This document shows, piece after piece, positions 1 to 5,416 of a stretch of 12,312 bases of DNA (positions are counted from its first letter, which is position 1; every line of letters starts with the position of its first letter). Made by a program: the position numbers and the translations under genes. Source of the DNA: Synergistaceae bacterium UBA1037 (lineage in GTDB: Bacteria; Synergistota; Synergistia; Synergistales; Synergistaceae); the NCBI GenBank assembly GCA_002316795.1, contig DCEE01000038.1:7067-19378 (forward strand). Reading direction: 5' to 3'. Under the pieces are notes generated by a model. The model was given only the letters and a program-made list of their open reading frames with translations, was not told where the DNA came from and made no database searches.

Positions 1-35
1 GAAAGAGACCCTGCATAGGTCTCTTTCTTGTTTCT
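1..35. terminator. Hairpin at the left edge, probable intrinsic terminator
   Basis: Bases 1-10 and 18-27 form a perfect 10-bp inverted repeat (GAAAGAGACC / GGTCTCTTTC) with a 7-base loop. On the plus strand it is followed by TTGTTTCTG, a modest T-rich tail, which fits a terminator for a plus-strand gene lying left of the window. On the minus strand it follows the ridA/racemase stub and could end that transcript too. The tail in that direction lies outside the window, so this cannot be checked. Confidence 0.6.
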
Positions 36-68
36 GAAAATGACAAACCTGACAAAATAATTTATCTT

Positions 69-227
69 TTACTCAGCTAATGCCTCTCTTACTGCCGCTT
101 CGGCAAGCAGTGTCGTCGTGTCGAAGAGGGGGATCTTTGTCTGTTCCTGTTTTACCAGCAGCGGGATCTCCGTGCACCCCAGGATAACGCCTCCCGTTTT
201 TATCTGATCTCCGCGATGAGTTCTATT
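69..227 (-). pseudogene. C-terminal remnant of an aspartate/glutamate racemase
   Basis: An open frame read on the minus strand ends at TAA (69-71). It encodes GVILGCTEIPLLV, then IPLFDTTTLLAEAAV and a short alanine-rich end. GCTE with its cysteine is the second catalytic-cysteine signature of the Asp/Glu racemase family, and the segment after it matches the usual C-terminus of those enzymes (D-amino acid formation, cytosolic). Only about 42 recognisable codons remain of a normal length near 230. Upstream, the frame runs into the end of ridA and meets a TGA at 228-230. There is no ATG, GTG or TTG with a ribosome binding site to start it. I read it as a deletion remnant fused to the ridA 3' end, not a functional gene. 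The family assignment is from the motif alone. Confidence 0.72.
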
Positions 228-661
228 TCAACGCAGATGCCGAGCGGCAGAGAGGGTGCCGAGACAGCGCACCTTGCATGCCTGCCCTTTTCGCCGAAAA
301 GTTCAACAAGGAGCTCGGAGGCTCCGTCAATTACATATGGCTGCTCCGTGAAATCAGGAGTACTGTTCACGAACCCGTGAATGCTTACTATCCTTTCGAT
401 CCGGTCAAGATCACCAACTGCATTTTTCAGGACAGAAATAAGGTTTACAGCAGTTGCCCTTGCAGCCTCTTTGGCTTTCTCCTTTGAAATGCCGTCTCCG
501 ACCTTGCCGATATAGTCGATGTACTTTCCTTTTATGCTTGGTCCCTGTCCCGAAACATATACCAGATTTCCTGCCCTCACAAAAGGAACATAACTGCCGA
601 TCGGCCTGATGTCGGTAAAAAGCTCTATTCCCAGTTCCTTCAATCTTTCTTCAGATGTCAT
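200..661 (-). CDS. RidA/YjgF/YER057c/UK114-family protein (longer subgroup)
   Basis: The 153-residue product belongs to the RidA superfamily, whose founding member hydrolyses reactive enamine/imine intermediates released by PLP enzymes. The C-terminal block GRHARCAVSAPSLPLGICVE (about residues 126-145), followed by IE, carries the arginine (R130) at the canonical RidA catalytic position and the LP-G--VEIE signature. VYVSGQGP near residue 34 is the usual N-terminal block. At about 150 residues it resembles the longer YjgF-like subgroup rather than the 125-residue RidA core, so deaminase activity is likely but not assured. The frame is open to a GTG at 670. I prefer ATG at 661 because the purine run AAAAAGGTGA sits just upstream of it, and the GTG lies inside that run. 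The 3' end overlaps the racemase stub. Proximity to a broken amino acid racemase fits a role in amino acid metabolism, by inference. Confidence 0.88.
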   Translation of the reverse strand: MTSEERLKELGIELFTDIRPIGSYVPFVRAGNLVYVSGQGPSIKGKYIDYIGKVGDGISKEKAKEAARATAVNLISVLKNAVGDLDRIERIVSIHGFVNSTPDFTEQPYVIDGASELLVELFGEKGRHARCAVSAPSLPLGICVEIELIAEIR

Positions 662-693
662 CCCAATCACCTTTTTAATAAGAAATATTTACC

Positions 694-711
694 GTTACAT
701 CCAATTGTAAC
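694..711. promoter_or_regulatory. Palindrome upstream of ridA, possible operator
   Basis: GTTACA and TGTAAC form a perfect 6-bp inverted repeat with a 6-base spacer (TCCAAT), centred about 40 bases upstream of the ridA ATG. On the minus strand the repeat overlaps TTACAA, which lies 17 bases before TATTTC, a poor but possible promoter. A dimeric repressor could bind here. The regulator is unknown and the promoter match is weak. Confidence 0.3.
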
Positions 712-749
712 GAGGCACCGAGCTGATGTAAACAAATTAAAAAGAATTC

Positions 750-778
750 TTGACTTTTTGACGCTGAGTCATTAGAAT
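750..778 (+). promoter_or_regulatory. Sigma-70-type promoter for the leader-metA transcript
   Basis: TTGACT (750-755) and TAGAAT (773-778) are separated by 17 bases, a near-consensus housekeeping promoter. It predicts transcription starting near 785, about 24 bases before the leader ORF. The only other candidate before metA is TTAACG/TATTAG (943-970), which lies inside the terminator and matches poorly. This promoter is therefore likely the main one for metA. Confidence 0.75.
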
Positions 779-792
779 TTCCGGAAACTTAT

Positions 793-939
793 CAAAGGAG
801 GAAGCGCAATGAATAAAAAAAGCGGCAATAACACGTTGATGTGCTGCATGATGATGCGCAGGAGTGCCTTTGGAGTTTATTACGGCAGTTCGCGGTCCTG
901 ATTTGGCGCGAGATCCGATAAAAACTACTAAGGCAGTCC
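793..939 (+). promoter_or_regulatory. Attenuator region with competing RNA structures ahead of metA
   Basis: Three mutually exclusive pairings can be drawn by eye. First, 861-870 (GGAGTGCCTT) pairs with 930-939 (AAGGCAGTCC) at 9 of 10 positions, consuming the 5' arm of the terminator; this is an antiterminator. Second, 793-798 (CAAAGG, overlapping the leader Shine-Dalgarno) pairs with 867-872 (CCTTTG), and 804-808 (GCGCA) with 855-859 (TGCGC). This hairpin hides the antiterminator strand when the leader is not occupied by ribosomes. Third, 861-868 also pairs locally with 884-891 (GGCAGTTC) at 7 of 8 positions including one wobble, a possible decoy. A ribosome held at the first Met codon (839) would open the second pairing and leave 861-870 free. 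The pairings are seen; the regulatory logic is inferred and energies were not computed. Confidence 0.6.
809..901 (+). CDS. Met/Cys-rich leader peptide upstream of metA
   Basis: A 30-codon ORF starts at ATG 809, seven bases after a perfect Shine-Dalgarno sequence AAGGAGG (795-801), and ends at TGA 899-901. The peptide begins MNKKSGNNT, continues LMCCMMM (codons 10-16: TTG ATG TGC TGC ATG ATG ATG), and ends with RRSAFGVYYGSSRS. Including the start, Met makes up 5 of 30 residues, with two adjacent Cys codons. Such a cluster is very unlikely by chance in a short ORF. Placement between a good promoter and a strong intrinsic terminator, directly before a methionine-biosynthesis gene, is the layout of an attenuator leader peptide whose translation speed reports charged tRNA-Met and tRNA-Cys. 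I do not recognise the peptide from any described family. A nascent-chain arrest peptide is an alternative reading. Confidence 0.8.
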   Translation: MNKKSGNNTLMCCMMMRRSAFGVYYGSSRS

Positions 940-967
940 ATTTAACGTATGGGCTGCCTTTTTTATT
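930..967 (+). terminator. Intrinsic terminator between leader ORF and metA
   Basis: AAGGCAGTCCAT (930-941) pairs with ATGGGCTGCCTT (949-960) over 12 positions, with one G-T wobble and a 7-base loop, followed by TTTTTTATT. This is a strong rho-independent terminator lying downstream of the promoter at 750-778 and the leader stop codon, only about 30 bases before the metA start. Its position means metA expression from that promoter must pass through it. Confidence 0.88.
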
Positions 968-997
968 AGCATCAAATAACTGAAAGGGGGCATACAA

Positions 998-1945
998 ATG
1001 CCTATTAAGATACCGGACAGTCTCCCTGCGACACAGACGCTTCTGAATGAAAATATTTTCGTTATGGATGAACTCCGTGCGGCCAAACAGGACATAAGGC
1101 CGCTTCAGGTAGCACTGCTCAATCTCATGCCTACCAAGATAGAAACGGAGACGCAGTTCGCGCGGCTGCTTGGCAACACCCCTCTCCAGGTGGAGCTCAC
1201 GCTTCTGCAGACTGCGACTTATGAGGCAAAAAACACCAGTCGGGAGCATCTTCTCTCCTTTTATCAGACATTTGACCAGGTCTGCGGGAGGAAGTTTGAC
1301 GGACTTGTCATAACCGGAGCTCCGGTGGAACTGTTGGAATTTGAGGATGTCGAATACTGGGACGAACTGTGCAGGATAATGGAGTGGAGCAAGACCCATG
1401 TATACAGCACCCTCCATATATGCTGGGGTGCACAGGCAGCACTCTACTACCACTATGGAATCAAAAAGTACCCGCTTCCCCAAAAACTATTCGGAGTCTT
1501 CCCTCATGAGGTGGAGTACAGGAATTCCATGCTCTTCAGGGGTTTTGACGACATTTTCATGGCTCCGCATTCACGCCATACAACGATCTGCAGGGAGGAT
1601 GTCGAATCTGTGCCAGAACTGCAGATCCTTGCATCTTCGGAGGAGGCGGGGGTCTACGTCGTAAAGACAGAACAGGGGAAACAGATATTTATAACAGGGC
1701 ATTCGGAATATGATGCAGGAACGCTTGAAAAGGAGTATCTGAGGGATAAAAACGCAGGACTGCCCATAGAGGTGCCTAAGAACTACTACCCTTGCGATGA
1801 CGACACACGCAGGCCGGTCGTAAGCTGGAAGAGCAGCGCCAACCTTCTCTTTATGAACTGGCTCAACTACTTTGTATATCAGACCACTCCATTTGAGCTT
1901 GACGCCATTGGCACGGAAAGAGAAAGTGAATGGTTGAAGCAATAA
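998..1945 (+). CDS. metA: Homoserine O-acyltransferase MetA, probably acetyl-CoA-specific
   Basis: The 315-residue product is a full-length MetA-family enzyme. It acylates the hydroxyl of homoserine, the first committed step of methionine synthesis, in the cytosol. The catalytic cysteine is C142 in HICWGAQA, the catalytic pair H235/E237 is in ITGHSEYD, and the conserved K47 lies in LMPTKIETE. Residue 111 is Glu (GAPVELLEF). In the family a Glu here goes with acetyl-CoA use and a Gly (as in E. coli) with succinyl-CoA, so the enzyme is more likely a homoserine O-acetyltransferase despite the usual succinyltransferase name. ATG 998 follows AAAGGGGG (983-990) at seven bases. The gene stands alone behind the Met/Cys leader and terminator, which suggests regulation by methionine/cysteine supply. 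It converges on the CDGSH gene. Confidence 0.95.
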   Translation: MPIKIPDSLPATQTLLNENIFVMDELRAAKQDIRPLQVALLNLMPTKIETETQFARLLGNTPLQVELTLLQTATYEAKNTSREHLLSFYQTFDQVCGRKFDGLVITGAPVELLEFEDVEYWDELCRIMEWSKTHVYSTLHICWGAQAALYYHYGIKKYPLPQKLFGVFPHEVEYRNSMLFRGFDDIFMAPHSRHTTICREDVESVPELQILASSEEAGVYVVKTEQGKQIFITGHSEYDAGTLEKEYLRDKNAGLPIEVPKNYYPCDDDTRRPVVSWKSSANLLFMNWLNYFVYQTTPFELDAIGTERESEWLKQ

Positions 1946-1966
1946 TTATATTGAGAGGGTAAAAAG

Positions 1967-2014
1967 AGGCCGTTTCTGTAAATTCTTCCTATTCAAAGTT
2001 TACAGTAACGGCCT
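1967..2014. terminator. Bidirectional terminator between metA and the CDGSH gene
   Basis: AGGCCGTT (1967-1974) pairs with AACGGCCT (2007-2014). After one T-T mismatch, CTGTAAA (1976-1982) pairs with TTTACAG (1999-2005), enclosing a 16-base loop. On the minus strand the stem is followed by CTTTTTA, a good T-tract for the converging CDGSH operon. On the plus strand the tail TTATATTATT is weaker but serviceable for metA. Confidence 0.8.
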
Positions 2015-2027
2015 TATATTATTCTAA

Positions 2028-2045
2028 GATTTTAGAGATTTTAGA
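2028..2045. repeat. Short tandem repeat in the convergent intergenic region
   Basis: GATTTTAGA occurs twice head to tail (2028-2036 and 2037-2045), with a partial third copy overlapping it (GATTTTAA). It lies in AT-rich sequence just beyond the terminator stem and before the CDGSH stop. No function is evident; replication slippage is a sufficient explanation. Confidence 0.5.
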
Positions 2046-2068
2046 TTTTAACTATATATAAGTTGATT

Positions 2069-2773
2069 TTAGCTGCATGTGCTGCACTTATCCTTAAAAT
2101 TGGCCTCTACATGAGTGCCGTCGCAAAATGGCTTGATCTTTGATTTCCCGCATCTGCAGAGCACTATCCGGTTTCTTTGCTCGTATTCGGTACCGTCCGC
2201 GGAGATCAGAGGTATGCCTCCTTTGACGTATAACCCACCGCTGACGTCATTTTCGGGATCCTGGGTTATATCTATTGAGGGTCCAAGCTCCGGTTCTATG
2301 CATGAGCCGTCCTTCGCAAGGGCCGTAAGTCTCCCTGCGGGGCATTCAGAGGCGGACTTGACTGCCTCGCAAATAATTTTTTCGGAGTTGTCGTCGCATG
2401 AGGCGAGATACCACGCGTCTCCCTTTTCCCTGTAGCAAAATCTGGCACCGGCGCATCTTCCGTCGTCAAGGAGGTCGACGTTCCTGCCTTTAATGAGCTC
2501 AGATCTTTCCCTGTAGGGTTTTTTTGAGGCAGTTTCGGTCCCGTCAAAACCGGTCTCTGAATGGCTGCCGTCGCAGAAGGGATGCTTTTTTGAAGCTCCG
2601 CACCGGCATAGGGCGTAAGCTTCCTCATGTGCTATCTCTCCGCCATCCTCCCATACATATTTTGCATCCTTTGACTTGTCCTCCTCAGGCCGGATTATCT
2701 TTTCCGAGAGGTCAACATTGCCTGTTACGACATATGGGCCGTTTTTTATGATCCTGATCTTTTTTTCGTTCAT
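2069..2773 (-). CDS. Iron-sulfur protein with two CDGSH motifs and a central Fer4_19-like segment
   Basis: The 234-residue protein has two CDGSH cluster-binding motifs: CRCGASKKHPFCDGSH (C56, C58, C67, H71) and CRCGKSKIKPFCDGTH (C206, C208, C217, H221). Each can ligate a [2Fe-2S] cluster through three Cys and one His. Between them, RCAGARFC (C107, C113) and SECPAGRL (C144) resemble the divergent single-cluster ferredoxin domain Fer4_19. C126, C135 and a C-terminal CSTCS add further thiols. It has no signal peptide and should be a soluble cytosolic redox or cluster-transfer protein. Its partner is unknown. Single-motif mitoNEET-type proteins dimerise, so one chain with two motifs could mimic a dimer. 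The ATG overlaps the upstream gene's TGA (ATGA), implying translational coupling; it has only a weak GGAAG of its own. Confidence 0.9.
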   Translation of the reverse strand: MNEKKIRIIKNGPYVVTGNVDLSEKIIRPEEDKSKDAKYVWEDGGEIAHEEAYALCRCGASKKHPFCDGSHSETGFDGTETASKKPYRERSELIKGRNVDLLDDGRCAGARFCYREKGDAWYLASCDDNSEKIICEAVKSASECPAGRLTALAKDGSCIEPELGPSIDITQDPENDVSGGLYVKGGIPLISADGTEYEQRNRIVLCRCGKSKIKPFCDGTHVEANFKDKCSTCS

Positions 2774-3270
2774 TTCTGTTCTTCCGCCTTATCCTCGCGA
2801 AGTATTTCGGTAATAAGGACCTCAGCCGCCGATATCATCTCTTCCTCCGCAGCGATATTTGATTCCAGAGTCAGGGTGCCTTTATTGCCCGCTTTGACAG
2901 AGATGCTGAAGCCCGTTACCGGATGGTGTTCCAGTATGGATCTCTGACCGGTGACAGAGAGGGTCCTGTATGATGCCCCCGATCCAATCGGGCCGTCATC
3001 GGCGGAAATGGTCTTGTCGGGGGGGGACCATCCCTTGTCTCCCGACCCCTCCATCCATACCGCGTGGAAAGGCACGCCAAATGTATTTCTGTAGCTGCGT
3101 TCAAGCCAGAAGCCCCTCTTCCCCGAGACCGTATCGAATTCCGTCTTTCTAAGCTCACCGTTTATCCACCCACGTATCTCAGGAAGGGCATCTCTCATCT
3201 GGGCTGAAGAAATTGAGATACTTAGGATGATCATTGACACAGCAAGTGAAAATATTGTCGTTTTTTTCAT
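2770..3270 (-). CDS. Exported protein of unknown function
   Basis: I do not recognise this family. The 166-residue product starts MKKTTIFSLAVSMIILSISI and continues SSAQ: a lysine-rich n-region, a hydrophobic core and a probable signal peptidase I site after SSA (residue 23). The mature part of about 143 residues is soluble, with no further membrane segment and no cysteines, so it is not a lipoprotein. A central aromatic stretch (RGFWLERSYRN, then VPFHAVWMEG) and a C-terminal acidic, probably helical part are visible. ATG 3270 is preferred over an upstream in-frame ATG at 3354 because GGAGGTG lies seven bases before it and because the signal peptide then sits at the N-terminus; the 3354 start would also lie upstream of the predicted promoter. 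It is coupled by ATGA overlap to the CDGSH gene. A C8 tract lies in the middle (3019-3026 as G on the plus strand). Confidence 0.75.
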   Translation of the reverse strand: MKKTTIFSLAVSMIILSISISSAQMRDALPEIRGWINGELRKTEFDTVSGKRGFWLERSYRNTFGVPFHAVWMEGSGDKGWSPPDKTISADDGPIGSGASYRTLSVTGQRSILEHHPVTGFSISVKAGNKGTLTLESNIAAEEEMISAAEVLITEILREDKAEEQK

Positions 3271-3294
3271 GAAGCACACCTCCGATGCCCTAAT

Positions 3295-3325
3295 ATTATA
3301 CAGCGCAAAGTGGAAAGATTGTCCC
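3295..3325 (-). promoter_or_regulatory. Minus-strand promoter for the exported protein-CDGSH operon
   Basis: A perfect TATAAT occupies 3300-3295 on the minus strand, 25 bases before the ATG at 3270. The -35 is poor: GACAAT with a 17-base spacer, or GGGACA with a 19-base spacer. The predicted start near 3288 would leave a short leader containing the GGAGGTG ribosome binding site. Confidence 0.55.
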
Positions 3326-3339
3326 TCAGGGCATATAAT
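3311..3339 (+). promoter_or_regulatory. Plus-strand promoter for miaB and the downstream cluster
   Basis: TGGAAA (3311-3316) and a perfect TATAAT (3334-3339) are 17 bases apart. Transcription should start near 3346, about 30 bases before the miaB TTG. The elements overlap those of the divergent minus-strand promoter, so the two polymerases probably exclude each other. Confidence 0.55.
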
Positions 3340-3376
3340 GCCTAGGGTGAACAAACAGGATAAAGGGGATAAAAGT

Positions 3377-4690
3377 TTGAAAAGCTTTGCAATAAGGGTA
3401 TTTGGTTGTCAGATGAACTCCTATGACGGTGACAGGATAAGGACTTCCATGATCCATCTGGGCTGGACAGAGAGCCCAGAGGAAGAGGCTGACGTGGTGG
3501 TCCTCGTAACTTGCAGCATAAGGGAAAAGGCCGAACAGAAAGTCGTAAGTGAGATAGGGCGCTATAACCTCAGGTACAGGAATACAGGATCTCCTGCGGT
3601 AGTGCTCGTAGGCTGCATGGCACAGAGGATAGGGCTTCAGGTCGCAAAAAAATTCCAATGTGTCAGGCTCGTTTCCGGCCCGAGACACCTGGGACTGGTC
3701 CCTCAGGGAATACAGGATGTCCTGGCCGACGGCGCACAGAGATTTTTCATGGATGAAGACCCCAGGGCGCTTGAAGACCTGGAAGTGGTACCGACTGAAC
3801 GGATCAATCCATACAAAGCCTACGTAACGATAACCTACGGGTGTGACAGGTTCTGTACCTACTGCATAGTCCCCTATGTCAGGGGCAGGCTCCAGTCCCG
3901 CGACCACAGTGAGATAATCAGGGAGTGCTGTGAACTGGCAGCATCTGGAGTGTCGGAGATAACTCTCCTCGGACAGAATGTCGATGCCTACGGAAAGGAT
4001 AAAAAAGGTGAGTACGGTTTCGCCTCTCTTTTAAAAGATGTTTCCGGAACAGAGGGCATCAGGCGACTCCGCTTTGCCACATCTCATCCCAGGGATTTTG
4101 ACGAAGACATACTTGAGGTAATGAAGTCAACTCCGTCGATATGCCGTGCAGTCAACCTCCCTGTCCAGTCGGGAAGCGACAGGATACTTAAGGAAATGAA
4201 CAGGGGATATACCAGGGACCAGTACATCGGCCTCGTACAAAAGATATGCTCGGAGCTTCCGGGCGTCTGTCTTACAACAGACCTTATAGTAGGCTTTCCA
4301 AATGAAACAGAAGATGATTTCAAGGATTCATATGACCTGCTAAATCAACTCAGGTTCGACATAGTACATACTGCGGCCTACTCACCCAGAGAAGGCACAA
4401 AGGCAGCAGCTATGGAAGGCCAGATAGACAACAGAGTGAAAGCTGACAGGCTAAACAGGGTCAATGCCCTGCAGTCCCGTCTTGCCCGTGAAATAAACGA
4501 AAAGTATGTAGGCAGTGAAGTCGAAATATTGGTAGACGGGACTGCACCAAGGGGAGAGAACGCGCTTCAGGGCAGGACAAAGACTGACAAAGTTGTCATC
4601 GTCAAAGGTCCTCGTGAAATGATGGGGAAGTATATCCGTGTTAAAATCGTCAGGGCCAGCCACTGGTCCCTGGAAGGAGAAATCATATAG
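3377..4690 (+). CDS. miaB: tRNA-2-methylthio-N6-dimethylallyladenosine synthase MiaB
   Basis: The 437-residue radical SAM methylthiotransferase adds the 2-methylthio group to i6A37 of tRNAs that read codons starting with U. The UPF0004 N-terminal domain holds the auxiliary [4Fe-4S] cysteines C11 (FGCQMNSYD), C46 (VTCSIRE) and C80 (VGCMAQ). The radical SAM triad is C156-x3-C160-x2-C163 in YGCDRFCTYCIVPYVRGR, and a TRAM RNA-binding domain ends the protein. I chose TTG 3377 as the start: AAAGGGG (3362-3368) is eight bases upstream, and the product then begins MKSFAIRVFGCQMN, the normal MiaB N-terminus. The in-frame ATG at 3338 lies inside the -10 element and upstream of the predicted transcription start, and the open frame to 3227 is fortuitous. 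It heads a plus-strand cluster; comEA follows after 15 bases. Confidence 0.95.
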   Translation: MKSFAIRVFGCQMNSYDGDRIRTSMIHLGWTESPEEEADVVVLVTCSIREKAEQKVVSEIGRYNLRYRNTGSPAVVLVGCMAQRIGLQVAKKFQCVRLVSGPRHLGLVPQGIQDVLADGAQRFFMDEDPRALEDLEVVPTERINPYKAYVTITYGCDRFCTYCIVPYVRGRLQSRDHSEIIRECCELAASGVSEITLLGQNVDAYGKDKKGEYGFASLLKDVSGTEGIRRLRFATSHPRDFDEDILEVMKSTPSICRAVNLPVQSGSDRILKEMNRGYTRDQYIGLVQKICSELPGVCLTTDLIVGFPNETEDDFKDSYDLLNQLRFDIVHTAAYSPREGTKAAAMEGQIDNRVKADRLNRVNALQSRLAREINEKYVGSEVEILVDGTAPRGENALQGRTKTDKVVIVKGPREMMGKYIRVKIVRASHWSLEGEII

Positions 4691-4705
4691 AAAAGGGGTC
4701 TTCTG

Positions 4706-5416
4706 ATGTATGGAGAGGGCGGGAACAGACGAAACTATTTATTTATATTCCTGGGGTTGCTCTGTTTTATAGGAGCGACTATACTTCTTCACTCCTTCAA
4801 AGGACGCTTCGGGCAGGATACAGCAGGGAAGATGACTGTTGAAATGATGCCTGTCATGGAGGACACCATAGATGTTTCCGCTTCGGAACAGCAAGCATCG
4901 TCATTACAGGCGGTCTATGGAGAGACGGCAAGCTCTGATGCAGAAAAAAAAGAGTGGGTGATCTACATAACCGGCTCTGTCAAAAAACCGGGCGTCTACA
5001 GGATACCTGAGGGAGCGAGGGTATATCAGGCCCTTGAGGCGGCAGGCGGCTTTACTCCCGAAGCCGACCGGGATGCCGTCAACCTTGCGGCGATGCTGCA
5101 GGACGGCGCCCATATCAAATTTCCTGCCGTGGGAGAGGAAGTTCCGCAACAGGTGCCGACCGCTCCCGCTGCGCCAATTTCGGGAACAGAGGGAAACTCA
5201 GACACACAAACATCTCAGGAGCTTATAAACATCAATACTGCTATGAAAGAAGATCTGGAAAAACTCCCCGGAGTCGGTCCGAAAACTGCTCAGCTGATAA
5301 TCGACCATAGGGAGAAAAACGGGGCTTACAAAAGAAAAGAGGATCTTCTGCTCATCAAAGGCATAGGGCCCGCAAAGTTTGATGCAGTCAAGAATTTAGT
5401 GACAGTTGCGCAATAA
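4706..5416 (+). CDS. comEA: Competence protein ComEA (DNA-binding, membrane-anchored)
   Basis: The 236-residue protein binds incoming double-stranded DNA outside the inner membrane during natural transformation. One N-terminal membrane anchor spans about residues 11-29. A low-complexity linker follows, then an SLBB domain around 84-140 (YITGSVKKPGVYRIPEG). A second variable linker leads to a helix-hairpin-helix pair at 173-234 with ININTA, KLPGVGPKTA and LLIKGIGPAK. The ATG follows AAAAGGGG at seven bases. The gene ends 11 bases inside comEC, so the two are translationally coupled and form a typical comEA-comEC pair. With no pilus genes in the window, competence itself is not demonstrated; such proteins can also persist in species not known to transform. 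Confidence 0.93.
   Translation: MYGEGGNRRNYLFIFLGLLCFIGATILLHSFKGRFGQDTAGKMTVEMMPVMEDTIDVSASEQQASSLQAVYGETASSDAEKKEWVIYITGSVKKPGVYRIPEGARVYQALEAAGGFTPEADRDAVNLAAMLQDGAHIKFPAVGEEVPQQVPTAPAAPISGTEGNSDTQTSQELININTAMKEDLEKLPGVGPKTAQLIIDHREKNGAYKRKEDLLLIKGIGPAKFDAVKNLVTVAQ

Noticed and set aside
785..830. ACTTATCAAAGGAGG resembles the start of a SAM-I riboswitch
   Set aside because: None of the other conserved SAM-I elements (the GAUGAAACC and GGCAACC blocks and the closing P1 strand) follows, and the region is better explained as the leader ORF with its ribosome binding site.
943..970. TTAACG-16-TATTAG as a private metA promoter
   Set aside because: Only four of six matches at each element, a 16-base spacer, and it is embedded in the terminator stem. 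The upstream promoter is far better, though this remains a test for the attenuation model.
737..1483. Long minus-strand ORF opposite the leader and metA
   Set aside because: It is antisense to the well-supported metA, has no domain signature, and runs across the promoter, leader and terminator. It is a shadow frame.
3019..3026. C8 tract in the exported-protein gene as a phase-variation switch
   Set aside because: An equal C8 run occurs at 8468-8475 in the housekeeping dus gene, and both frames are intact, so tract length alone is not evidence of a switch.
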